NCBI GenBank assembly: GCA_903849835.1
Contig: CAINKA010000097.1
Location: forward strand, 1-7,528
Source of the DNA: an uncultured Alphaproteobacteria bacterium
GTDB lineage: Bacteria > Pseudomonadota > Alphaproteobacteria > Rickettsiales > UBA1997
Length of the DNA: 7,528 bases
Direction of reading: 5' to 3'
Made by a program: the position numbers and the translations under genes. Numbering within the stretch: position 1 is the first letter of the stretch; every line of letters begins with the position of its first letter. The notes beneath the pieces were generated by a model that saw only the letters and a list, made by a program, of their open reading frames with translations, had not been told where the DNA came from and ran no database searches. Positions 1 to 5,453 of the stretch are shown piece by piece.

Positions 1-3
1 CTA

Positions 4-35
4 GAATCATGCTTCGACAGGCTCAGCATGACATT
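4..35. repeat. Family A palindromic repeat, right arm, cut by window start
   Basis: The 29 bases at 4-32 (beginning GAATCATGCTTCGACAGG) match the right arm of the complete palindrome at 1954-1982 with one difference (CAGG here, CAAG there). The following ATT is also shared. The left arm and centre would lie before base 1, so the element is seen only in part. It lies downstream of the toxin gene, where a hairpin could end minus-strand transcription, but that role is inferred. Confidence 0.85.
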
Positions 36-81
36 GAAATTTCTTAAAAAGATTAAAAAAATTCTTAACCTGACAGCAATG

Positions 82-120
82 ATTACAAATGCCGACCTAC
101 GGCGAGCGGCGACCTGCAGC
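82..120. repeat. Family B repeat module, copy 1
   Basis: Bases 83-98 (ATTACAAATGCCGACCT) match 1140-1156 at all but one of 17 or fewer aligned positions. The segment ends in GACCTGCAGC (111-120), also found at 1152-1161 and, in a related form, at 899-908. Between the two parts an extra stretch (99-110) contains a second GGCGACCT-like unit, so this copy looks internally duplicated. It lies just past the 3' end of the toxin gene. Confidence 0.6.
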
Positions 121-137
121 AAAAACTAAAAATCCCA

Positions 138-458
138 TCACCACACCAAATCATCATTCGCCGACAAAAAATTTTGTGTACCGTGTCGAATGTCTAAAAT
201 CCTGACTTCACTTTCACGAATGGCGTAGATGATTCTAAATTTTTTGCAGAAGAAATGACGGAGCTGATAGGAGTTGTAGATGATATTTTCTGGTATGGCT
301 GCAAATCTTTCGGGCATTGACTCTAGTGACATTATCCGCTCTTCAATTTCATCAAGTAAATCGACAGCTATTTTCGGTGATTCGAGTGCGATGTGGGAAA
401 AAATTGCATCTAATTTTTTGTAAAGCGAAGGGTTGAAAGTGATGTGGTATTTTTTCAT
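138..458 (-). CDS. RelE/ParE superfamily toxin of a type II toxin-antitoxin pair
   Basis: This 106-residue protein has the size and pattern of the RelE/ParE fold. An early strand (KKYHITFNPSL) is followed by two helices (about residues 12-48, with the ALESP turn and DEIEERIMSLESMPER). Then come the strands FRIIYAI (74-80) and VRILDIRHG (85-93). The FRIIY and RHG signatures favour the ParE branch (gyrase poison) over mRNA-cleaving RelE, but sequence alone does not settle the target. It starts at an ATG 14 nt after the antitoxin stop, with a weak GGA a few bases upstream. This antitoxin-first order is usual for the family. The antitoxin would normally bind and silence the toxin and repress the shared promoter. 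Confidence 0.88.
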   Translation of the reverse strand: MKKYHITFNPSLYKKLDAIFSHIALESPKIAVDLLDEIEERIMSLESMPERFAAIPENIIYNSYQLRHFFCKKFRIIYAIRESEVRILDIRHGTQNFLSANDDLVW

Positions 459-472
459 TTTCCAAATCGGAG

Positions 473-760
473 TTATTTTTTGGTGATTTTTTGGCGCAGT
501 TTTTTGAAAGCTTTCTTTGCAGGAATTCCGTTAGTTTTTTCCATCTCGATCAAAGAATTCTTGATTCTGTTTCCACTTTCAAGAATGGTAATTTTATTCA
601 TTAAATCTTGATAAGATTTTGGGTCTAAAAGCACAGCTTCAGCCTTGCCATTGATGGTTAGAATCGTTGGGCTCTGAGTCTTTTTTATGTATTTTAAAAT
701 GTCGGAAGAATGTTGTTTGAAGTCACTCAAAGAACGAATTCCGTTTTTGATATCTAGCAT
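473..760 (-). CDS. Phd/YefM family antitoxin
   Basis: This 95-residue protein has the Phd/YefM layout. The N-terminal DNA-binding and dimer part (about 1-55) carries the hallmark sequence RSLSDFKQHSSDILKYI, then TINGKAEAVLLDPKSYQDL. The C-terminal tail (about 56-95) is charged, with the IPAKKAFKKLR motif that in such proteins wraps around the toxin. The ATG at 760-758 is chosen because the upstream ATG at 768-766 is out of frame and the Phd pattern begins at once after M1. No clear ribosome binding site precedes it. It is the first gene of a minus-strand operon with the toxin. The family usually represses its own operon, which fits the boxes at 781-797. Confidence 0.88.
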   Translation of the reverse strand: MLDIKNGIRSLSDFKQHSSDILKYIKKTQSPTILTINGKAEAVLLDPKSYQDLMNKITILESGNRIKNSLIEMEKTNGIPAKKAFKKLRQKITKK

Positions 761-780
761 AAATTCATAATTAGTTTGAT

Positions 781-819
781 ATTAATTCAGTATTAATTTG
801 ATCTGAATTTAGATTTCAA
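781..819 (-). promoter_or_regulatory. Candidate promoter and operator of the toxin-antitoxin operon
   Basis: Read on the minus strand, TTGAAA (819-814) lies 18 bp from TAATAC (795-790), a plausible -35/-10 pair that would give a leader of about 20-25 nt before the antitoxin ATG. Two palindromic ATTAAT hexamers (781-786 and 792-797) sit 11 bp apart, about one helical turn, over the -10 region. Phd/YefM proteins are known to bind paired short palindromes at this kind of spacing, so these boxes are operator candidates. The region is AT-rich, so chance is a real alternative. Confidence 0.4.
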
Positions 820-887
820 ATGAAATTAATTTTTACCAGAAAAAACTAATGCGAGTCGTGGTTTGTAACCGTGATTCAACGCTCATG

Positions 888-908
888 TTGCAAATGCCAA
901 CCTGCAGC
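888..908. repeat. Family B repeat module, copy 2 (diverged)
   Basis: TTGCAAATGCCAACCTGCAG and the next C correspond to 1141-1161 with a few substitutions, including CCAACC for CCGACC. The left hairpin arm AGGTCGGC seen at 1132-1139 is not present here, so only the right half remains. Confidence 0.5.
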
Positions 909-914
909 AGCGAG

Positions 915-963
915 AAAAATCCAACTGTAAAGAATTTCTTTATGGTTTGAAAAAAGGATTTTT
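915..963. repeat. Nested AT-rich inverted repeat
   Basis: AAAAATCC (915-922) pairs perfectly with GGATTTTT (956-963). Inside the loop lies a second dyad, TAAAGAA-T-TTCTTTA (928-942). It could fold as a branched hairpin in RNA from either strand. The composition is AT-rich, so some pairing is expected by chance. Confidence 0.35.
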
Positions 964-967
964 GTAA

Positions 968-1126
968 GGTCGCAAGAAATTTAAATTTTCAACTATTCGA
1001 ATTTTTCAAGCAGTTGAAAAGGAAATTAAAAACTAAGAAAAAACCAACATGAGCCCAATTGAACAAGCTGTTCAGCTCAAATCAGAACTCGACTCAAAAC
1101 TCATGTTCAGCCAAGCCATCACATGA
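968..1126 (+). pseudogene. Possible decayed coding remnant with one internal stop
   Basis: One plus-strand frame from 968 reads GRKKFKFSTIRIFQAVEKEI and onward to a single TAA at 1034-1036. It then continues in the same frame as EKTN followed by MSPIEQAVQLKSELDSKLMF up to the TGA at 1124-1126. The codons resemble those of neighbouring genes, and the second half (ATG at 1049) could alone encode 25 residues. I do not recognise a family with any confidence. It may be the relic of a gene broken by repeat insertion, since family B sequence starts a few bases after the final stop, or simply a chance open stretch. Confidence 0.2.
986..1020. repeat. Perfect 8-bp inverted repeat
   Basis: TTTTCAAC (986-993) pairs with GTTGAAAA (1013-1020) across a 19-nt loop that itself contains the palindrome ATTCGAAT (995-1002). 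The stem is followed by A-rich, not T-rich, sequence on the plus strand, so it is not a typical plus-strand terminator. Confidence 0.35.
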
Positions 1127-1131
1127 ACGTT

Positions 1132-1161
1132 AGGTCGGCATTACAAACGCCGACCTGCAGC
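1132..1161. repeat. Family B repeat module, copy 3 with hairpin
   Basis: AGGTCGGC (1132-1139) and GCCGACCT (1149-1156) form a perfect 8-bp GC-rich stem around a 9-nt loop, followed by GCAGC. It is the most complete of the three family B copies and shares the ATTACAAA(C/T)GCCGACCT core with 83-98. Confidence 0.65.
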
Positions 1162-1167
1162 GGGTGG

Positions 1168-1224
1168 ATTGCGGATGGAGACTTTGTAAGTCGCTAGCGC
1201 TCCTACAAATTCTAGCTCCGCAAT
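1168..1224. repeat. Nested palindromic element upstream of purN
   Basis: Four dyads are stacked around one centre: ATTGCGGA/TCCGCAAT (1168-1175, 1217-1224), GGAG/CTCC (1177-1180, 1200-1203), TTTGTA/TACAAA (1183-1188, 1204-1209) and the central CGCTAGCG (1192-1199). The second and third overlap slightly in register, so not all can form together. The layout resembles a small mobile palindromic repeat. It lies 53 bp before the purN start and might affect its expression. Confidence 0.5.
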
Positions 1225-1276
1225 GACAGTTTTGAAATGCGAAGTTAAAAAAATTCTAAACAGGTTCTAAAAAAAA

Positions 1277-1867
1277 ATGACCAAAAAAACTAAAATCGCG
1301 ATTTTGATCTCAGGGCGTGGATCCAACATGCAGGCGCTTGTGCAGGCTTGTGCAGATCTGAACTTTCCGGCGGAAGTGGTTTTGGTTTTGTCGAATAAAA
1401 TTGACGCGGTGGGTCTTTCATTCGCGCGGGAGAAAAAAATTCCCACAGCTTTCGTTGATCACAAAAATTTTGCGGCGGAAAAAAATCCGCGGGAAGAATT
1501 CGACAAAAAAATGAGCGCCGAAATTGAAAAATCTGGTGCGGAAATTATCTGTTTGGCGGGTTTCATGCGGCTTCTTTCGCCGTGGTTTGTGCAGCGCTGG
1601 TTTGATCGGCTGATCAACATTCACCCCTCGCTCTTGCCCGAATTTAAAGGTGCGGATGCGGTCGGGGATGCGATTAAAGCTGGCGCAAAAAAGTCGGGCT
1701 GCACTGCGCATTTCGTCCGCGAAGAAATGGATTCTGGTCCAATTATTTTGCAGGCCGAAGTTGAAATTTTAGCGAGCGACAATAAAGAAATTCTTGCCGC
1801 GAAAATTTTGAAAGAAGAACATCGGCTTTATCCAGAAGCGCTGAAGATTGTTTGTGAACAAAAATAA
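1277..1867 (+). CDS. purN: Phosphoribosylglycinamide formyltransferase
   Basis: This enzyme transfers a formyl group from 10-formyltetrahydrofolate to GAR in purine synthesis, in the cytoplasm. The 196 residues match the usual length. The N-terminal IAILISGRGSNMQAL (7-21) is the GAR phosphate-binding region. The catalytic trio of the family is present as N114 and H116 (in LINIHPSLLP) and D152 (in EEMDSGPIILQ). The segment after the HPSLLP motif reads FKGADAVGDAIKAG, where many relatives have a GLHTH-type sequence; a GAHAV-like variant is known in some bacteria. The ATG closes an A9 run (1269-1277) and only a distant AGG lies upstream, so the initiation signal is weak. It appears monocistronic: a repeat gap lies before it and a large palindrome after it. 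purM, its frequent neighbour, is absent. Confidence 0.95.
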   Translation: MTKKTKIAILISGRGSNMQALVQACADLNFPAEVVLVLSNKIDAVGLSFAREKKIPTAFVDHKNFAAEKNPREEFDKKMSAEIEKSGAEIICLAGFMRLLSPWFVQRWFDRLINIHPSLLPEFKGADAVGDAIKAGAKKSGCTAHFVREEMDSGPIILQAEVEILASDNKEILAAKILKEEHRLYPEALKIVCEQK

Positions 1868-1909
1868 TTTACGCAAAATTCAAATTTTTAAAAACTAAAA
1901 ACTCAAATC

Positions 1910-1982
1910 GTCATGCTGAGCTTGTTGAAGCATGATTCGAGGCACTGTGCCATGAATCATGCTTCGACAAGCTCAGCATGAC
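1910..1982. repeat. Family A palindromic repeat, complete 73-bp copy
   Basis: The left arm (1910-1938, beginning GTCATGCTGAGC) and the right arm (1954-1982, ending GCTCAGCATGAC) are 29 bp each and pair with a single mismatch. The centre holds its own dyad, GGCAC-T-GTGCC (1941-1951). The whole element is therefore one long cruciform or RNA hairpin. Partial copies lie at 4-32 and 7469-7528. It sits between purN and def and could act as a terminator or RNA-stabilising stem for purN, although no T-run follows the stem directly. Confidence 0.9.
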
Positions 1983-1985
1983 ATT

Positions 1986-2002
1986 AGGCTCAGCATGACA
2001 TT
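1986..2002. repeat. Extra partial copy of the family A end
   Basis: AGGCTCAGCATGACATT at 1986-2002 repeats the end of the adjacent palindrome (GCTCAGCATGACATT at 1971-1985) in direct orientation. It is identical to 19-35, so it carries the variant of the copy at the window start and not that of its neighbour. It is followed by TTT just before def. Confidence 0.8.
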
Positions 2003-2023
2003 TTTAAGTTGTTTTCCAGATTT

Positions 2024-2578
2024 ATGAAAATTCTCCCTCTCATTCTCGCCCCCGATCCACTTCTAAAAAAAATCTCAAAACCCGTCGAAAAAATTGACGA
2101 CCAACTTCGTGATTTCATGCAAAACATGGTGCAAACGATGTATTCCGAAAACGGTGTTGGTCTTGCTGCAGTGCAGGTTGGAGTATTGAAGCGAGTCGTG
2201 GTGATCGATGTCGATTACAAAACTGAAGATCACGATCACCATCACCATCACGGCGAGTGCGGCGGAGTTCACGTCAAAAACACCAATCCGCGCTATTTCA
2301 TCAACCCAGAAATTCTTGAAATTTCCGCAGAATCTTCGCCTTACAATGAAGGCTGTTTATCCTTCCCCGATATGCGCTCAGAGGTGATCCGCCCATCAAC
2401 AGTAAAAGTAAAATTTTTGGATTTTCTCGGTAAGGAACAGGTTGTGAAAATGGATGGATTACTCGCGACTTGCATCCAACATGAAATCGATCACTTGAAC
2501 GGAATTACTTTTGTCGATCACATTTCCAAAATAAAACGCGAAATGATTTTGAAAAAAATGAAAAAGCTAAAACACTAA
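2024..2578 (+). CDS. def: Peptide deformylase with a histidine-rich insertion
   Basis: This metalloenzyme removes the N-formyl group from the first methionine of new proteins. All three family motifs are present: GVGLAAVQ (44-51), EGCLS (109-113, metal ligand C111) and QHEIDH (152-157, ligands H153 and H157, catalytic E154). The ATG at 2024 is preferred over a TTG at 2009 because MKILPLILAPDP is the normal N-terminus of the family. The protein has 184 residues. An unusual stretch at about 68-83, EDHDHHHHHGECGGVH, sits between the strand VVVIDVD and the FINPEI motif, where many relatives have a shorter linker. It may bind metal, but that is inference. No Shine-Dalgarno sequence is visible. The fmt gene, a common partner, is absent. 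It is the first gene of the plus-strand run and ends 3 nt before gspF. Confidence 0.95.
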   Translation: MKILPLILAPDPLLKKISKPVEKIDDQLRDFMQNMVQTMYSENGVGLAAVQVGVLKRVVVIDVDYKTEDHDHHHHHGECGGVHVKNTNPRYFINPEILEISAESSPYNEGCLSFPDMRSEVIRPSTVKVKFLDFLGKEQVVKMDGLLATCIQHEIDHLNGITFVDHISKIKREMILKKMKKLKH

Positions 2579-2581
2579 AAC

Positions 2582-3781
2582 ATGCTGCACCATTACCGCT
2601 ACAAGGTCATCAATGAAAATGGAAAATATGTTAGCGGAAAAATGTCCGCGGAAAATCCGTCAGAATTAGCCACGGTTTTGCGTGCGACTGGATTGGAAAT
2701 GGTCTCGTTCAAAGAAGAAAAACAAGCTGCAGGAAGTTTTTTAGACAGAGTAAAGCCGAAAGATTTGATCATGATGTTCGTGCATCTTGAGCAGTTGGAA
2801 AAAGCTGGGGTGTCAATTGTGGACTCGATCAACGACCTCAGAGAAACGGCAGATTCTCCAAAAATTAAAAACCTGATGCATGAAATTTACGAGTCGATCA
2901 AGAACGGAAATTTATTTTCTGAAAGCTTGGCGAAGCATCCCGAAATTTTTAGCAGCACTTACATCGGCTTGATTGCGATGGGGGAAAAAACCGGTAATCT
3001 TGCCAACTCTTTCAACAGCATCATCGAAGACGTCAAGTGGAATACTGACATCAAAAGAAAAACTAAAAAAGCCACCACGGGTCCAATTTTTGGTATTTTT
3101 ATGATGTTCGCGGTGATGGGCGTGATGACGTCTGTCGTGGTTCCGAAGGTGACAGGATTTCTGAAAATGCAAAGCATCGCGCTTCCATTCGTCACAACTT
3201 CGCTGATCGCTTTTTCCGACTTCATGAAAAACAACTGGTACTTCATTATTTTTTCTATCCCGATTTTTTGGTCGTTACTAAAAATTCTCGCCCGCAATCA
3301 GGAGATGGCTTTGAGGATCGATGATTTAAAGCTCAAAATTCCAATCATCGGGCCAATCATGAGAAAAATTGATGCGGCAAAATTCTGTCAATTTTTTTCC
3401 ATGACATTCAAAAGCGGATTAGGTGTGTTGGAATGCTTGGAGGCTTCAAGCAGCACGATCAAAAACAAGGCAATGAGGCGAAGCATTACCGTGGTTAAGC
3501 AGCAAGTTTCTGACGGTCAGTCATTGGCCAAGTCAATTGCGCTGACGGGATATTTTCCGAATCTGGTGGTGCGCATGTTTAAAATCGGCGAAGAAAGTGG
3601 AAACATGGAAAGCGCTTTGCTGAACATAAAATTCTTCTACGACCGCGAAATCAATGACTCGATCGATAAGTTGGTGGGCATGATTCAGCCAGCTTTGACG
3701 CTGGTGATGGGTGGTATGATTGGTTGGATTACGATCGCTGTGTTTGGTCCGATTTACGGAACTTTCTCGAATTTGAAGTGA
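2582..3781 (+). CDS. Type II secretion/type IV pilus inner-membrane platform protein (GspF/PilC family)
   Basis: Proteins of this family form the inner-membrane platform that works with an ATPase to assemble pseudopili or pili. The 399 residues show the full layout. An N-terminal cytoplasmic piece (YRYKVINENGKYVSGK to about 45) is followed by two T2SSF domains (about 62-187 and 265-389). Each contains the family's G-E-x-(S/T)-G motif, GEKTGNL (134-140) and GEESGNM (336-342). KIPIIGPIMRK precedes the second domain. Likely membrane segments are at about 168-188, 217-236 and 366-390. No ATPase, pilin or secretin gene is in the window, so GspF and PilC cannot be told apart. The start lies 3 nt after the def stop, without a clear ribosome binding site, so translational coupling is likely. 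Its stop overlaps the bioD start (TGATG). Confidence 0.92.
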   Translation: MLHHYRYKVINENGKYVSGKMSAENPSELATVLRATGLEMVSFKEEKQAAGSFLDRVKPKDLIMMFVHLEQLEKAGVSIVDSINDLRETADSPKIKNLMHEIYESIKNGNLFSESLAKHPEIFSSTYIGLIAMGEKTGNLANSFNSIIEDVKWNTDIKRKTKKATTGPIFGIFMMFAVMGVMTSVVVPKVTGFLKMQSIALPFVTTSLIAFSDFMKNNWYFIIFSIPIFWSLLKILARNQEMALRIDDLKLKIPIIGPIMRKIDAAKFCQFFSMTFKSGLGVLECLEASSSTIKNKAMRRSITVVKQQVSDGQSLAKSIALTGYFPNLVVRMFKIGEESGNMESALLNIKFFYDREINDSIDKLVGMIQPALTLVMGGMIGWITIAVFGPIYGTFSNLK

Positions 3782-4425
3782 TGTTGAAATCAAAAATTTA
3801 TTTTATCGCCGCGATTGGAACGGATAGCGGAAAAACTTATTTTGTTGAAAATATTTGTCGCAATTTGCGTCGGAAAAAAAAATCAGTAATGGCGATAAAG
3901 CCAATAGTTAGCGGCTTTCATGATGGCGATAAAAATTCTGATCCAGCAAAAATTTTATTAGCACTTGATTTGGAAATTTCAAAAAAAAATCTCGATTTAA
4001 TTTCTCCTTGGCGTTTTGAAAAAGTGATCTCTCCACATTTTACCGGAAAAATTAATTTTGAAAAAGTCAAAAATTTTTGTTTAGAAAAAATTTCTCTCGC
4101 AAGAAAGCAAAAACAATTTTTATTCATCGAAGCTGCTGGTGGCGTGATGTCTCCGATTAATGGCGAAAAAACTTTTTTGGATTTAGCGGCAGAATTAAAA
4201 ATTCCGCTTCTACTAATTACCGAAAATTATCTCGGTTCAATCAGTCATACTTTTTGTGCGATTGAGGCTTTAAAGAGCAGAAAAATTTCGGTCGAAAAAA
4301 TAATCATCAATGAGCATTTTTCTGGATTACAAAAACCTTCGGGAATCCAAGTAAAACAGCTGTCCAGAACCATAAAAAATTTTAGCGGAATTGAAGTTAT
4401 TTCTTTGCAAAAATTTCTTGATTAA
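3781..4425 (+). CDS. bioD: Dethiobiotin synthase
   Basis: BioD closes the ureido ring of dethiobiotin from diaminopelargonate, CO2 and ATP, the step before biotin synthase. The 214 residues show the P-loop AIGTDSGKT (11-19) and KPIVSG (40-45). The acidic residue D54 and the EAAGG motif (117-121) are where relatives bind Mg-ATP. ISPH (83-86) and IIINE (174-178) also fit the family. The ATG at 3781 is chosen over an upstream in-frame ATG at 3724: it gives the family's normal N-terminus and overlaps the gspF stop by one base. No other biotin gene lies in the window. Its sequence is strikingly A-rich, with two in-frame A9 tracts (3874-3882 and 3981-3989). Divergence from the best-known BioD proteins is clear, but the motif set is complete. 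Confidence 0.88.
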   Translation: MLKSKIYFIAAIGTDSGKTYFVENICRNLRRKKKSVMAIKPIVSGFHDGDKNSDPAKILLALDLEISKKNLDLISPWRFEKVISPHFTGKINFEKVKNFCLEKISLARKQKQFLFIEAAGGVMSPINGEKTFLDLAAELKIPLLLITENYLGSISHTFCAIEALKSRKISVEKIIINEHFSGLQKPSGIQVKQLSRTIKNFSGIEVISLQKFLD

Positions 4426-4479
4426 GAATGTTTCGAACATAGAAATCGCCTCTTCCCAAACCAATCCAATCATCGCGCC

Positions 4480-5451
4480 ATGACCAATATCATCAATTTT
4501 AACGACAAGAAAAAAGAGAAAGATGGCAGCATTACGCCGATAGAAAATATCTCGCTGCAAAAAGAGAAAGATCGTCAGGAATGGGCGCATAAAGCTGAAA
4601 TTCTTTGCGAGGCTTTGCCTTACATGCGCAAATTTGCCGGAGAAACTTTCGTGATTAAATTTGGCGGTTCTGCGATGGGCGGAGACAGAAATTTAAAGAA
4701 TTTTGCTAAAAATGTGGTGCTATTGAAGCAGGTTGGAATCAATCCCATCATCGTTCACGGCGGCGGTCCGCAAATTGGTCAGATGCTTAGCAAGTTAAAC
4801 ATCAAATCATCTTTCATCGATGGTTTGCGTGTTACCGATGCAGATACGGTTGACGTGGTGGAGATGGTTCTGGCAGGTTCAATCAACAAAATGATCGTCA
4901 AAGAAATCAACGAAGCTGCGGGCAAAGCGGTTGGAATTTGCGGCAAGGACGGCAATTTGATCAGAGCAAGAAAATTGACCCGAACTAAAAAAGATCCCGA
5001 TTCCAACATCGAAAAAATTTTGAATCTCGGATTTGTTGGCGAGCCTTATTTGATCGATCCAGAAATACTCAGCTTGTTCGAAGATTCCGACATCATCCCA
5101 GTGATCGCCCCAATCGGCATCGGTGACAATGGCGAAACTTTTAACATCAATGCTGACACGGTCGCAGGCGCAATCGCTTCTGCAATCCAAGCCTCAAAAT
5201 TAATTATTCTTTCCGATGTTGATGGTGTGATGTTGCCGAATGGAGAGCTCGTGAGCCACCTAAATGTTGCAACTGCGAGACAGATGATTCGTGACGGCGT
5301 GATCACAGGAGGCATGATTCCAAAAGTTGAAACTTGTATCGCTGCGCTTGATGGGAGTGTCAGCTACGCGCATATTTTAAACGGCGCGGTGGATAATATT
5401 TTGCTCATGGAAATCTTCACCGAAAGCGGTGCGGGAACAATGATTTTATAG
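4480..5451 (+). CDS. argB: Acetylglutamate kinase
   Basis: ArgB phosphorylates N-acetylglutamate, the second step of arginine synthesis. The 323 residues contain the amino acid kinase core: VIKFGGSAM (58-66, catalytic-type K60), VHGGGPQIG (92-100), GLRVTDADT (116-123, substrate-binding R117), FNINADT (221-227) and GGMIPKVETCI (277-287, K282). Many relatives have GGHAM where this protein has GGSAM. About 30 residues before the core start (WAHKAEILCEALPYMRKF) are polar and charged and form an N-terminal extension longer than is usual. No in-frame ATG offers a later start before the core. The 54-nt gap from bioD has a small dyad ATGTT-TCG-AACAT (4428-4440) and no ribosome binding site. The protein looks clearly alphaproteobacterial. 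Its TAG ends 2 nt before the rfbA ATG. Confidence 0.95.
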   Translation: MTNIINFNDKKKEKDGSITPIENISLQKEKDRQEWAHKAEILCEALPYMRKFAGETFVIKFGGSAMGGDRNLKNFAKNVVLLKQVGINPIIVHGGGPQIGQMLSKLNIKSSFIDGLRVTDADTVDVVEMVLAGSINKMIVKEINEAAGKAVGICGKDGNLIRARKLTRTKKDPDSNIEKILNLGFVGEPYLIDPEILSLFEDSDIIPVIAPIGIGDNGETFNINADTVAGAIASAIQASKLIILSDVDGVMLPNGELVSHLNVATARQMIRDGVITGGMIPKVETCIAALDGSVSYAHILNGAVDNILLMEIFTESGAGTMIL

Positions 5452-5453
5452 TG

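Larger units (their letters stand above)
820..1276. other. Long intergenic region rich in inverted repeats
   Basis: No intact gene of normal size is visible between the antitoxin and purN. The stretch contains two family B modules (888-908 and 1132-1161) and a nested palindrome (1168-1224). It also has two AT-rich stem-loops (915-963 and 986-1020), a small dyad TGAACA-AGC-TGTTCA (1060-1074) and a possible gene remnant (968-1126). A poor promoter candidate for purN begins with TTGAAA at 1232-1237, but no good -10 follows at the right distance. The mixture of modules suggests repeated insertion and decay. Confidence 0.6.

Noticed and set aside
1232..1259. Promoter for purN with TTGAAA at 1232-1237
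   Set aside because: The candidate -10 (TTCTAA at 1254-1259) matches poorly, so it is not listed as a feature.
1418..1711. A 97-codon minus-strand open frame opposite purN
   Set aside because: It lies wholly inside purN, which has full catalytic motifs. The reverse product is rich in R, F and N and shows no family pattern, as expected for the shadow strand.
121..1898. Recurring AAAAACTAA in gaps (121-129, 841-849, 1028-1036, 1890-1898)
   Set aside because: Similar A-rich strings occur inside genes such as purN and gspF, so it is probably low-complexity background and not a signal.
1910..2002. Repeats here as a CRISPR array
   Set aside because: The units are two inverted arms and one direct partial copy without regular spacers, and no cas gene is present.
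2009..2023. TTG start for def
   Set aside because: The next ATG at 2024 begins the family's usual MKILP N-terminus, and the extra MFSRF is not expected.
2075..2272. Minus-strand open frame opposite def with a VMVMVIVIF stretch
   Set aside because: The hydrophobic run is only the reverse strand of the histidine codons in def, so it is not a membrane peptide gene.
2912..3297. Two overlapping minus-strand open frames opposite gspF
   Set aside because: Both are covered by the complete gspF coding sequence and show no recognisable pattern.
3724..3780. Upstream in-frame start for bioD adding 19 residues
   Set aside because: It would overlap gspF by 58 bases and add residues foreign to BioD. The ATG at 3781 gives the normal N-terminus and a TGATG junction.
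4879..5315. Minus-strand open frames opposite argB
   Set aside because: They are shadows of the strongly conserved argB frame.
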